This document shows, in pieces, positions 1 through 6,730 of a DNA stretch of 12,553 nucleotides. Numbering within the stretch: position 1 is the first letter of the stretch; each line of letters opens with the position of its first letter. A program made the translations under genes and the position numbers. The stretch covers positions 1 to 12,553 of the forward strand of contig JAGXHZ010000133.1 in the NCBI GenBank assembly GCA_024635855.1, given 5' to 3'. This DNA comes from Sulfuricurvum sp. GTDB lineage: Bacteria; Campylobacterota; Campylobacteria; Campylobacterales; Sulfurimonadaceae. A model generated the notes under the pieces. That model searched no databases, had not been told where the DNA came from, and saw only the letters and a program-made list of their open reading frames with translations.

Positions 1-1114
1 GGTAAGGGGTTAGTGTCATGCTAAGGATAGAAACAGCAATAAAAATCTGGTAGTGGTTATTGGCAAGGAGACCATTTTTGATTCCTGCTTGGGAAAGAAT
101 AAAGGAAAACTCCCCAATCTGCGCAAGTGCAAGGGCTGTTTTGGCAGAGGTATTTTTATCGGAGTTACGTCGGATGATGCTATAAATAACCACTGCTTTA
201 AAGAGCATGGAAAAGATGAAAATAAACGTGATGATGTGGATATTTTCTAAAAAATAGAGCATATTGATTTTGGTTCCAACACCGAAGAAAAAGGCTCCCA
301 GAAGTAAATCTTTATAGCTTGCAATGTCGGATTCGACTTTAACGTTAAAACGGGTGTCAGCGATAATCATTCCTGCAATAAAGGCTCCAAGAGAGTAGGT
401 AAATCCCATACTGTGGGCAAGCAATGAAGCACCAATAAGAATGGAAAATACGGAACCCAAAAAGAGCTCTTCAAGTTCAGTTTTAGCCGAAAACTGTAAA
501 AGTGCATTAACAATCTTTTCACCAATGGTAAACATAAATACCACGACAATCACGGCGGATAAAACGGTTTTAACCAATACCTCACCCAAAGAGAGTGTAT
601 CGTTGGACAAAAAGGTGATAAGCAATAAAATCGGGATAACGGCGAGGTCTTGAAAGATTAAAATCCCCATCGATTTTTGCCCATACGGAGTGTGAATGTC
701 TTTGGACTCTTTGAGATAGGTGAGGACGATGGCAGTCGATGAGAGGGAAAACGCCAGCGAGATGATAAGCGACGTGTTGAAATCAAGATGAAACAGAAAA
801 TGGGAGAGTAAAAAGATCACTACAACACTGAATACGACTTGGAGTATACCGTTGGTGAGGAGGATATCTTTCATCTTTTTGATTTTCTCCAGACTCAGTT
901 CCAGTCCGATGGTAAACATCAAAAACACGATCCCGAATTCTCCAATTAACTCTAAAGAATCATTGCCGTGTCCATTGAAGCCAAAGAGGTAGCTAATGAT
1001 TGTCCCTGTTGCAATGTAGCCTATGATATGCGAGATACCGAAACGTTTAAGGATGATATTGAGAACCGTTGCGATGGCAATGGTTAAAAAGATTGATAAA
1101 AGTAAAGTTTCCAT
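1..1114 (-). CDS. Kef/CPA2-type monovalent cation:proton antiporter, C-terminus cut by window edge
   Basis: Reading the minus strand from the ATG at 1114-1112 gives 371 uninterrupted codons up to the window edge, with no stop, so the gene continues to the left. The product is an inner-membrane protein with about ten or more hydrophobic segments. Family marks are FQDLAVIP (residues 154-161), YSLGAFIAGMIIADT (240-254) and AQIGEFSFIL (331-340), all typical of the Na+/H+ exchanger domain of the CPA2 family (KefB/KefC, YbaL). The protein should exchange K+ or Na+ for protons, for pH or ion balance. Family members usually carry a C-terminal RCK/TrkA-N regulatory domain of roughly 200 residues, which would lie outside the window, so KefB-like and plain Na+/H+ types cannot be separated here. 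No Shine-Dalgarno sequence precedes the ATG; a TATAAT hexamer sits only six bases upstream (see the promoter entry). An in-frame TTG 18 bases upstream is a weaker alternative start. Confidence 0.9.
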   Translation of the reverse strand, partial: METLLLSIFLTIAIATVLNIILKRFGISHIIGYIATGTIISYLFGFNGHGNDSLELIGEFGIVFLMFTIGLELSLEKIKKMKDILLTNGILQVVFSVVVIFLLSHFLFHLDFNTSLIISLAFSLSSTAIVLTYLKESKDIHTPYGQKSMGILIFQDLAVIPILLLITFLSNDTLSLGEVLVKTVLSAVIVVVFMFTIGEKIVNALLQFSAKTELEELFLGSVFSILIGASLLAHSMGFTYSLGAFIAGMIIADTRFNVKVESDIASYKDLLLGAFFFGVGTKINMLYFLENIHIITFIFIFSMLFKAVVIYSIIRRNSDKNTSAKTALALAQIGEFSFILSQAGIKNGLLANNHYQIFIAVSILSMTLTPY

Positions 1115-1120
1115 AGAGAC

Positions 1121-1126
1121 ATTATA
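1121..1126 (-). promoter_or_regulatory. Putative -10 element (TATAAT) of the antiporter gene
   Basis: On the minus strand a perfect TATAAT is followed by six bases and then the antiporter ATG. If this is the -10, transcription would begin at about the A of the start codon, giving a leaderless mRNA. That fits the absence of a Shine-Dalgarno sequence. No convincing -35 is seen. This is an inference from position only; the hexamer could be chance in AT-rich DNA. Confidence 0.4.
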
Positions 1127-1218
1127 ATGCAAGGTCTGTGCTAGGGGTGATTAAAAAGTTACCAAAATCAATTTGAATATAAAATAATATTTTTACATGC
1201 TAATATTTATTTTTTTTG

Positions 1219-1227
1219 TGTCATAAT
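1219..1227 (+). promoter_or_regulatory. Putative promoter -10 region of the small hypothetical gene
   Basis: The stretch TGTCATAAT, preceded by an eight-base T run (1211-1218), resembles the Campylobacterota sigma-70 promoter style: a strong -10 with T-rich upstream DNA and no clear -35. It would start a transcript near 1234, leaving about 24 bases of leader. AGGA at 1247-1250 then lies seven bases before the ATG at 1258. Confidence 0.4.
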
Positions 1228-1257
1228 AGTGGTATTAAAAACAAATAGGATATAACT

Positions 1258-1623
1258 ATGAAAAATATGCTAAAAAAAGCACAAGAACAGTTTCGGACAA
1301 TCCAAGTGTTGCTGAGTTTTCCGGATAGCCCTAAGAGTAACTATTTTACACGACTCAGTATTGCAACGGAAGAGGCGTATTTTACAATGAATGCTGGGAT
1401 GTGTTCAAATATCCAACTATGTAAAAACTGTTTAAAGCATCGCGATTTTATTCGCTCACTTATGGATGTACTTAGTGAATTAGAGGTCAATAGTGAGGGC
1501 GCTGAAAAATATAGTATGCATTTGTCCGAATATTTGATAAGAGTTAATATAATCTTGGATCGAATCTCAGCAGTTTTATCTTTAAATGTCGATTCACGGC
1601 TAAAACATAATTTACCTTTATAA
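1258..1623 (+). CDS. Small hypothetical protein with a cysteine/histidine cluster
   Basis: This 121-residue protein is not recognised. The start is well supported: AGGA at 1247-1250 is seven bases before the ATG, and a plausible -10 lies upstream. The sequence has no signal peptide and no membrane segment, and looks mainly helical and soluble. Its one distinctive spot is a cluster C49-x5-C55-x2-C58-x2-H61, which could bind a metal or form disulfides, though nothing else resembles a known zinc finger. The gene stands alone: it is divergent from the antiporter (143-base gap) and convergent with queH (56-base gap), so the neighbours say nothing about its job. The lack of recognisable family relatives suggests a lineage-restricted gene. 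It is a likely real gene with unknown function. Confidence 0.7.
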   Translation: MKNMLKKAQEQFRTIQVLLSFPDSPKSNYFTRLSIATEEAYFTMNAGMCSNIQLCKNCLKHRDFIRSLMDVLSELEVNSEGAEKYSMHLSEYLIRVNIILDRISAVLSLNVDSRLKHNLPL

Positions 1624-1679
1624 TATATCCCTTCAACGTCTTCGTTTGGAATGGAGATAGATAAAGTGTGTAAAAATGC

Positions 1680-2774
1680 TTATTGGGAATGAGTGTAAAT
1701 ACGAATAAGCTTCTCTCTCGTATCGTCATACGTTTTTGTCTCTAAGCGGAGGGTGATTTTAGCGGTTGGTATTTCATCCACGATGATAATCGCCGAAGTA
1801 TTAAACGGACTTTCGGTCAAATGAGAACGCAGAGCCATTTCAGTCTCAATGGAGGGTGCATTAAACATCAATTCTTGTGTGTTTTTATAGACGGATGAGG
1901 TGAGGGTGTTGAACGTAGATAGAGTGATAAAACGGACTTCTTCGCGATTGAGGAAAAATTGACTGTTTATCTCAAAATCGATTTTCCCCTCTGTTGATGT
2001 TCGGTTGATCGTCGAGTAGAAGAGGGGATAGGCGGGGATGATTTCAGAGCCTGTTTTTACCGAAGCACGCATGAGCCGATAATTTAAAAAACGTTCTTTG
2101 ATTATTTTGTACGAAATATTTTCATCTTCAAGTTTCATTCGATGGGTATAAAGTGCTAGTCGTTCTTCAATGGACGAAGGGAGAACTTGCTTGGAAATAG
2201 GGGAAAACATCTCATCCATTAGTCGATGTTGCCCTTCTCGCTGCATGGTGAGTCCGAAAATACAACCGCAATAGTCTTGACGATACAGTTGTTCTTCTTT
2301 ACTGACTTTGGCTTGATCGTTGCTTCCGCCGTTTTTACGGTAATCGAAAGCGATAAATTTGACACCATGAGAGGCATGAAATGCATCGCCTGATTTTTTG
2401 AGTTGTTCTTGTGATTTTAGAGGACTCACGAGGAGGGTGGTGGTCATGGATTTTTCACCCAGTTCAAGGGCTTTGTGTGCGCTTACTTCGAAACGTCGAT
2501 CGAAACATACTTCGCAACGCGCACCTTTTTCAGGTTCTTTTTCCAAACCTCGGACGGCGTTCATCCAGTTTTCATAATCGTATTCACCAACGATTAGCTC
2601 AATCCCCAGTTTTTTACAACTTCGTTCTACGTCTAAAAGGCGCAGTTGATATTCGCTGTATGGGTGGATATTGGGGTCATAGAAGAACCCGATGAGTTTT
2701 TCATCGGGGAATTCCTGTTGCAGTTTTTCCATAAAGAAATGGGAATCAACACTGCAACAGATGTGGACTAGCAT
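1680..2774 (-). CDS. queH: Epoxyqueuosine reductase QueH with C-terminal extension
   Basis: QueH (formerly DUF208) carries out the last step of queuosine synthesis in tRNA, reducing epoxyqueuosine to queuosine; it is the non-homologous alternative to the cobalamin enzyme QueG. The family's cysteine pattern is complete: Cys6-Cys7 at the very start (HICCSVD), Cys87-x2-Cys90 (RCEVCFDRR) and Cys169-x-Cys171 (YCGC), expected to hold the iron-sulfur cluster and adjacent iron site. FYDPNIHP (31-38) and YRKNGGSNDQ (145-154) are also family signatures. At 364 residues the protein is much longer than the roughly 180-220 residues of minimal QueH. The extra part, from about residue 210, has no domain I can name. 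The start lies two bases after the stop of the cyclophilin gene, with no clear ribosome site of its own, so translation is probably coupled to that gene. Confidence 0.9.
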   Translation of the reverse strand: MLVHICCSVDSHFFMEKLQQEFPDEKLIGFFYDPNIHPYSEYQLRLLDVERSCKKLGIELIVGEYDYENWMNAVRGLEKEPEKGARCEVCFDRRFEVSAHKALELGEKSMTTTLLVSPLKSQEQLKKSGDAFHASHGVKFIAFDYRKNGGSNDQAKVSKEEQLYRQDYCGCIFGLTMQREGQHRLMDEMFSPISKQVLPSSIEERLALYTHRMKLEDENISYKIIKERFLNYRLMRASVKTGSEIIPAYPLFYSTINRTSTEGKIDFEINSQFFLNREEVRFITLSTFNTLTSSVYKNTQELMFNAPSIETEMALRSHLTESPFNTSAIIIVDEIPTAKITLRLETKTYDDTREKLIRIYTHSQ

Positions 2775-2776
2775 GA

Positions 2777-3283
2777 TTAGTCGCGAGTAGCTAAAATTTC
2801 AACTTTTTCAATAACATCACGCATAGCGATACTGTCAAGAACTGCCATTGATTGGGCATCGTCTTTTTCGATTCCACCGAATACCGTGTGAACACCATCA
2901 AGATGAGGAGTTGCAGCGAAACAGATGAAGAACTGGCTTCCGCCTGTGTTTGGTCCTGCGTGTGCCATTGACAATGTTCCCTTAACGTGACGGTGCGTAT
3001 TAAGTGCTGTTTCACATGGGATCGCCCAACCTGGTCCGCCTGTACCTGTACCATGAGGACAACCGCCCTGCGCCATGAAACCTGGGATTACACGGTGAAA
3101 GTTAAGACCGTCATAATAGCCGTCTTTTACCATTGCAGCGAAGTTTGCAACAGTATTTGGAGTTTCATCACTGTAAAGTTTAATCCACATAACGCCTTTG
3201 GCTGTGGTCATTTTCGCCCATTGATAACTTGCCATCTCTTCTGGAGTGACAGTATAGGTTTTGAGTTCTTTGCGTCCGAACAT
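2777..3283 (-). CDS. Cyclophilin-type peptidyl-prolyl cis-trans isomerase (cytosolic)
   Basis: This 168-residue protein catalyses cis-trans isomerisation of X-Pro bonds and assists protein folding. Core cyclophilin motifs are intact: FHRVIPGFMAQGG (62-74), with the catalytic Arg64 and Gln72, then GSQFFICFA (115-123) and HLDGVHTVFG (127-136). His127 stands where human cyclophilin A has the cyclosporin-contacting Trp121, so low drug affinity is expected, as is common in bacterial members. There is no signal peptide, so it should act in the cytoplasm. The first 25 or so residues precede the usual cyclophilin fold. The start is supported by AAGGA seven bases upstream of the ATG. The gene is first in a two-gene unit with queH, two bases downstream, and is divergent from the histidine kinase. 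Confidence 0.95.
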   Translation of the reverse strand: MFGRKELKTYTVTPEEMASYQWAKMTTAKGVMWIKLYSDETPNTVANFAAMVKDGYYDGLNFHRVIPGFMAQGGCPHGTGTGGPGWAIPCETALNTHRHVKGTLSMAHAGPNTGGSQFFICFAATPHLDGVHTVFGGIEKDDAQSMAVLDSIAMRDVIEKVEILATRD

Positions 3284-3311
3284 AAGTTGATCCTTGAGGG
3301 AATTTTTTGAA

Positions 3312-3317
3312 ATTATA
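3312..3317 (-). promoter_or_regulatory. Putative -10 element of the cyclophilin-queH unit
   Basis: A perfect TATAAT on the minus strand lies 28 bases before the cyclophilin ATG. It would start transcription close to the AAGGA ribosome site. A TTGGTT further upstream is only 13 bases away, too close for a standard -35, so recognition probably rests on the -10 alone. Confidence 0.5.
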
Positions 3318-3351
3318 GTCGGTTTTTCTTAACCAATCGGGTGTAATGAGT

Positions 3352-3357
3352 TATAAT
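3352..3357 (+). promoter_or_regulatory. Putative -10 element of the histidine kinase/response regulator operon
   Basis: A perfect TATAAT with a T-rich stretch (3323-3330) upstream. The predicted transcription start near 3364 is followed by AGGAA (3376-3380) and an ATG at 3385. The hexamer falls downstream of another in-frame ATG at 3346, which argues that the earlier ATG is not the translation start. It is back to back with the cyclophilin promoter in a 101-base divergent region. Confidence 0.55.
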
Positions 3358-3384
3358 GGAGCAATTTTATTTGACAGGAATAGC

Positions 3385-4605
3385 ATGGAGTCGTGGTTAC
3401 AGCGTAGGTTGTCTCGTATCTCTTTACGAGAACTTAATTTCTATACTATTGTTTTTATTCTCTTTTTTACCCTTATTTTTTCATCTTTATTGATTTACGA
3501 TGAGTATAAAGATTTTTTAAAAACAGCACAAGACGGTGTTATAGTCACTAATACACTCTCTTCAAGCACTCCTAATTCATTTCAAAATTTACCCAAAACA
3601 CGTTTGATTAAAATTATGGTTGAGATTGCGACGCTGGCGTTGATTTTGTTTGGATTTATTGTGGGAATCTCGAAAATTATTAACAGTATGATCGCGCGTG
3701 ATATGGAGCGTTTTTTACAGTTTTTTGAATCGGCGCATGAAAAGCCAAAAGAAATTCTCCCTGACGAACTCTATTTTAATGAGTTCAAAAAAATGGCGGG
3801 ATATGCCAATGAAATGGGATTAACGATTTATGAGCAAAAAGAGTCCCTTCGGGCGCTTAATGCAAATTTGGAAGATCGTGTGAAACACAAAACAAAAGCG
3901 TTGCAAGCAAAAAATGAAGCGCTTGAAGAGGAACGTGAGTTTTCACAAGGCTTGCTCGAATCGCATAAGCAGTTTATTCGTTATGCAATCCATGAAACGC
4001 ACACTCCTCTTTCGGTGATTATGGCAAATATCGAGCTGTTTAGTATGAGCGAGGGACGTAACCGTTATCTGGCTAAAATCGAAGCGGCAGTCAAAAATAT
4101 CTTTAGTATTTACGATGATTTGAGTTATTTGGTGAAGAAAGATCAGATCGAGTATCCAAAAAAAGCGATGGATTTGGCGGAATACGTCGAAAAAAGGCTT
4201 GAGTTTTTTGATGAGGTCGCCCACTTCTCCAATCTCTCCTTTGAATACGAAAAACCTGAATTTCCTGCATGGATTCATTTTAATGAAACAAAGCTTCAGC
4301 GTGTAATCGACAATAATCTGACAAATGCGATCAAATATACTAAAAATGGGGAAGTGGTTCGAGTGGGGGTCAGCTCCAATGTCGATGCGTGTTTATTTTG
4401 GGTTGAGAGCCGCTCTCAAAAAATTCAGGATGTGGATAAGATTTTTGAAGCCTACTATCGGGAGCGTAAAAAAACCGATGGATTTGGGTTGGGACTTAGT
4501 TTGGTAAAATCGATTTGCGATGAGGAAAGGGTTGAAATTCGTATTGACTCAACGGTTGAATATACCCGTTTCGACTATCAGTTTCCTAAAAAGGGGGATG
4601 CTTGA
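3385..4605 (+). CDS. Membrane sensor histidine kinase of the acetate-locus two-component system
   Basis: This is a 406-residue sensor kinase from the preferred ATG (AGGA ends five bases before it). An in-frame ATG at 3346 would add 13 residues but has no ribosome site and lies upstream of a TATAAT. Residues below use the longer numbering. Two membrane segments, about 31-51 and 88-112, enclose a periplasmic loop of only about 36 residues. A charged coiled coil follows (about 160-205), then the phospho-acceptor box HETHTPL with His216, the N box DNNLTNAIKY (322-331) and the G2 box GFGLGLSLVK (379-388). The usual DxGxG (G1) box is replaced by ESRSQKI (354-360), although the following FEAYYRER matches the family. 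No PAS or HAMP domain is evident and the ligand is unknown. The stop overlaps the response regulator start, and the position before the acetate uptake genes suggests it controls them. Confidence 0.92.
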   Translation: MESWLQRRLSRISLRELNFYTIVFILFFTLIFSSLLIYDEYKDFLKTAQDGVIVTNTLSSSTPNSFQNLPKTRLIKIMVEIATLALILFGFIVGISKIINSMIARDMERFLQFFESAHEKPKEILPDELYFNEFKKMAGYANEMGLTIYEQKESLRALNANLEDRVKHKTKALQAKNEALEEEREFSQGLLESHKQFIRYAIHETHTPLSVIMANIELFSMSEGRNRYLAKIEAAVKNIFSIYDDLSYLVKKDQIEYPKKAMDLAEYVEKRLEFFDEVAHFSNLSFEYEKPEFPAWIHFNETKLQRVIDNNLTNAIKYTKNGEVVRVGVSSNVDACLFWVESRSQKIQDVDKIFEAYYRERKKTDGFGLGLSLVKSICDEERVEIRIDSTVEYTRFDYQFPKKGDA

Positions 4606-5267
4606 AAATTCTTTTACTGGAAGATGAACAAATGCTCAGTGAAGCAATTAGCGAATATCTGGTGACATTAGGGCATCGTGTTGTGACGTGCTATGACGGG
4701 AGCGAAGCGTTGGTGTGTATTCAAGGCGAGAATTTTGATTTGCTCATATTGGACATTAATGTTCCGGGAATCGATGGGCTGGATTTACTCGAACAGCTTC
4801 ATGTCCTTAAAATTCGTCCTCCCGCGATTTACATCAGTGCTTTAGCGGACATCGAGGGGATTAGTCGTGCGTATGATTTGGGATGTTATGATTATCTCAA
4901 AAAACCGTTTCATCTTAAAGAACTCTCTTTGCGCATTGATAAAGTGATGCAAAATTGTCTCATTCCCCAAAGCCATACACGTCTTTCCAAGAGCTATGCG
5001 TATGACGCTTCCACTTCTACTTTACTGTGTGATAACGTAACACATCCTCTCTCAAAACGGCAATTGCAAATCATTGATTTATTGGCTCGTAATCGTGGTC
5101 GCGTCGTTGATTTTGATCAGTTTCGTACCTATATATGGGATGATGAGTACGTGGATAATGCAACTATACGTGCGGAAGTAAGTCGTCTAAAAAAATCTTT
5201 GAAAGAAGATTTTATTCAAAATATTCGCGCATTAGGGTACATGATCGATATTCCGCGCTCTGTATAA
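4602..5267 (+). CDS. OmpR/PhoB-family response regulator
   Basis: This 221-residue DNA-binding regulator should be phosphorylated by the kinase just upstream. The receiver domain (about 1-115) has the acidic pair Glu7-Asp8, the phospho-acceptor Asp51 (LLILDINVPG), Ser79 and Lys101 (LKKPF). The C-terminal winged helix (about 125-217) has the OmpR-type recognition and end pattern RAEVSRLKKSL, then IRALGYMI. Translation starts at a TTG: the sequence KILLLEDE requires this start, no in-frame ATG is better placed, and AGGGGG (4592-4597) lies four bases upstream. The TTG overlaps the kinase stop TGA, so the two proteins are translationally coupled. Regulators of this class bind tandem direct repeats with 11-base spacing as dimers; exactly such a repeat is found at 5336-5357, before the porin gene. 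The pair differs from the Pseudomonas/Vibrio acetate system CrbS/CrbR, whose regulator is LuxR-type. Confidence 0.95.
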   Translation: MKILLLEDEQMLSEAISEYLVTLGHRVVTCYDGSEALVCIQGENFDLLILDINVPGIDGLDLLEQLHVLKIRPPAIYISALADIEGISRAYDLGCYDYLKKPFHLKELSLRIDKVMQNCLIPQSHTRLSKSYAYDASTSTLLCDNVTHPLSKRQLQIIDLLARNRGRVVDFDQFRTYIWDDEYVDNATIRAEVSRLKKSLKEDFIQNIRALGYMIDIPRSV

Positions 5268-5335
5268 CGTTACTTTTTTACTCAGTTTTTTTGTCTCATT
5301 TTGATTTTTATAGATTACTTTTTCTAATTTATCAA
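5268..5335. other. T-rich spacer between response regulator and operator
   Basis: This stretch has repeated T tracts (5274-5279, 5286-5292, 5299-5302, 5305-5309, 5319-5323), the first three spaced by roughly 12 bases. It holds no gene and no convincing hairpin before the T runs, so a factor-independent terminator is not supported. The tracts may bend the DNA or act as an upstream promoter element for the porin operon; this is inference. Confidence 0.35.
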
Positions 5336-5357
5336 ATGCTACGTTCATGCTACGTTT
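5336..5357 (+). promoter_or_regulatory. Tandem 11-base direct repeat, predicted response regulator operator
   Basis: Two abutting 11-base units differ only in the last base: ATGCTACGTTC, then ATGCTACGTTT. A period of 11 bases, about one helical turn, is the layout of PhoB boxes and other OmpR-family sites. The repeat covers the place where a -35 would be (about 5341-5346) relative to the -10 at 5364, as at promoters where the activator replaces -35 recognition. A gene for an OmpR/PhoB-type regulator ends 68 bases upstream. The repeat is seen directly; the binding partner is inferred. Confidence 0.6.
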
Positions 5358-5363
5358 ACTTTC

Positions 5364-5369
5364 TATGAT
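5364..5369 (+). promoter_or_regulatory. Putative -10 element of the porin/acetate operon
   Basis: TATGAT lies six bases after the direct repeat and 29 bases before the porin ATG. Transcription would start near 5376, followed by the strong ribosome site GAGGAG (5388-5393), five bases from the ATG. No consensus -35 is present, consistent with activator dependence. Confidence 0.5.
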
Positions 5370-5398
5370 GACAGTGTAAGAAACCAAGAGGAGCAAAA

Positions 5399-6718
5399 AT
5401 GAAACGAGTATTACATCTATCGTTTTTAGCATCAATCATTGTTGTTAACAGTATGGCAGCAGATGATTTGGCTAGTATGTTTAAAGAAGGAAAAGCAAGC
5501 GGACAAATCCGTGCTTTTTACATTGACCGTTCAATTGATTATAGCGGAGCTACAGCGGACTATTCTCGTGATGGACTCTCATTAGGCGGAAAGCTTGGAT
5601 ATGAAACAGGCACTCTTAACGGATTTAGCATGGGTGCTATGTTCTATACAACGAATAAGCTAGACAGTAAAAGTGCTGTTGCTAAAGAGAATGATGCTAC
5701 ACTTTTTGACAGTACGACCAGCAGTGGTTATAGTACCGTAGGACAAGCTTATTTGCAGTATAAATTTGACAATACAGCAGTCAAATTTGGTCGTCAAGAA
5801 CTGAATACGCCATTAGCGGGCGGAGATGATGCACGTATGCTGCCAAATACCTTTGAAGCATTGGTTGTCAGTAACAATGATATCAAAGATTTGACGTTAA
5901 TCGGTGCGCATGTCTCTAAAATCAATTACGGCACATTTGCTAATGCGTATGCCGGTGGTGAATTGGCATTGACTGCCGGTTATGGAGCAGGAACAACAGG
6001 TTATCGTAGCGGTCATTTCCAAGATATGGGTATGGCAGCAATCGGCAAAGAAACGGATGGTGTTACAGCGGTAGCTGCAATCTATAAAGGGCTTCCGAAT
6101 ACAACGCTTCAAGTGTGGGATTATTACGCTCATGACATTCTCAATGCACTCTATGCTCAGGGAGATGTTACTTGGGGATGTTTGTTTAACCCAGATATTA
6201 AAATGACCGGTTCAGCACAACTTATCAGCGAGAGCGATGTCGGTGCTTCCTTGGCAAATGAAGTGGACAGTTTGTATTTGGGTGTTCAACTTGCTGTCAA
6301 GTATGGTAATGTGAACGGTGCAGTTGCCTATTCACAAAATAGTGAAAGTGATACGGCTGCTATTAAAGGTGGTACAATCACTCCATGGGGTGGTATGCCG
6401 GCATTTACCCAAGGGATGGTTACTCGTCACCAGTTTATGACTGGAACCGAAGCTTGGAAAGTAAGCGGTGGTTATAACTTTAAAGATATGGGTGCTAATG
6501 TTACGGCAAGCGCATACTATGCAAGCTTTGATGTCGGAAGTAAAAGTACCTATACTGTAGGCAAGACAATTGAACCAGGATTTGATGTTATCTGGACTCC
6601 TGAAACAGTTAAAAATTTACAGCTTCGTTTACGCGGGAATTTCCCGGACAAATTCAAAAATGCGGCTGAAGATACAAGCTGGGATGAATACCGAGTTATC
6701 GCAAACTATAACTTTTAA
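5399..6718 (+). CDS. OprD-family outer membrane porin
   Basis: This 439-residue beta-barrel porin should let small organic acids across the outer membrane. The N-terminus is a Sec signal peptide (MKR, then a hydrophobic run) with likely cleavage after Ala20 (NSMA|ADD). The mature protein begins with the Campylobacterota OprD-like pattern SGQIRAFYIDRS (34-45) and continues with GGKLGYETG, KFGRQELNTPLAGGDDARM and PNTFEALV. It ends in an aromatic residue (NYNF), as outer membrane barrels do. The barrel strands show alternating hydrophobic residues and many Gly/Tyr. The start has the strong ribosome site GAGGAG five bases upstream. It is the first gene of the predicted acetate operon, behind the direct-repeat operator, with yjcH only 12 bases downstream. 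Acetate or another carboxylate as substrate is inferred from context; the sequence does not show it. Confidence 0.9.
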   Translation: MKRVLHLSFLASIIVVNSMAADDLASMFKEGKASGQIRAFYIDRSIDYSGATADYSRDGLSLGGKLGYETGTLNGFSMGAMFYTTNKLDSKSAVAKENDATLFDSTTSSGYSTVGQAYLQYKFDNTAVKFGRQELNTPLAGGDDARMLPNTFEALVVSNNDIKDLTLIGAHVSKINYGTFANAYAGGELALTAGYGAGTTGYRSGHFQDMGMAAIGKETDGVTAVAAIYKGLPNTTLQVWDYYAHDILNALYAQGDVTWGCLFNPDIKMTGSAQLISESDVGASLANEVDSLYLGVQLAVKYGNVNGAVAYSQNSESDTAAIKGGTITPWGGMPAFTQGMVTRHQFMTGTEAWKVSGGYNFKDMGANVTASAYYASFDVGSKSTYTVGKTIEPGFDVIWTPETVKNLQLRLRGNFPDKFKNAAEDTSWDEYRVIANYNF

Positions 6719-6724
6719 GGAGGT
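6716..6724 (+). promoter_or_regulatory. Perfect nine-base Shine-Dalgarno sequence for yjcH
   Basis: TAAGGAGGT is fully complementary to the usual 3' end of 16S rRNA and lies six bases before the yjcH ATG. Its TAA is also the porin stop codon, so ribosomes finishing the porin stop directly on the site, which supports translational coupling and strong expression of yjcH. Confidence 0.8.
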
Positions 6725-6730
6725 TTAATT

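Noticed and set aside
53..653. Plus-strand open frames (53-250, 441-653) in the first kilobase
   Set aside because: They are antisense to the continuous Kef-type antiporter reading frame, which carries strong family motifs throughout.
1624..1679. Possible bidirectional terminator between the hypothetical gene and queH
   Set aside because: The only candidate stem (around CAACG...CGTTTG) is short and imperfect and lacks a following T run on either strand.
5262..5300. Possible factor-independent terminator after the response regulator (TAACGTTA followed by T runs)
   Set aside because: TAACGTTA is a loopless eight-base palindrome and cannot form a useful hairpin; the T runs alone do not make a terminator.
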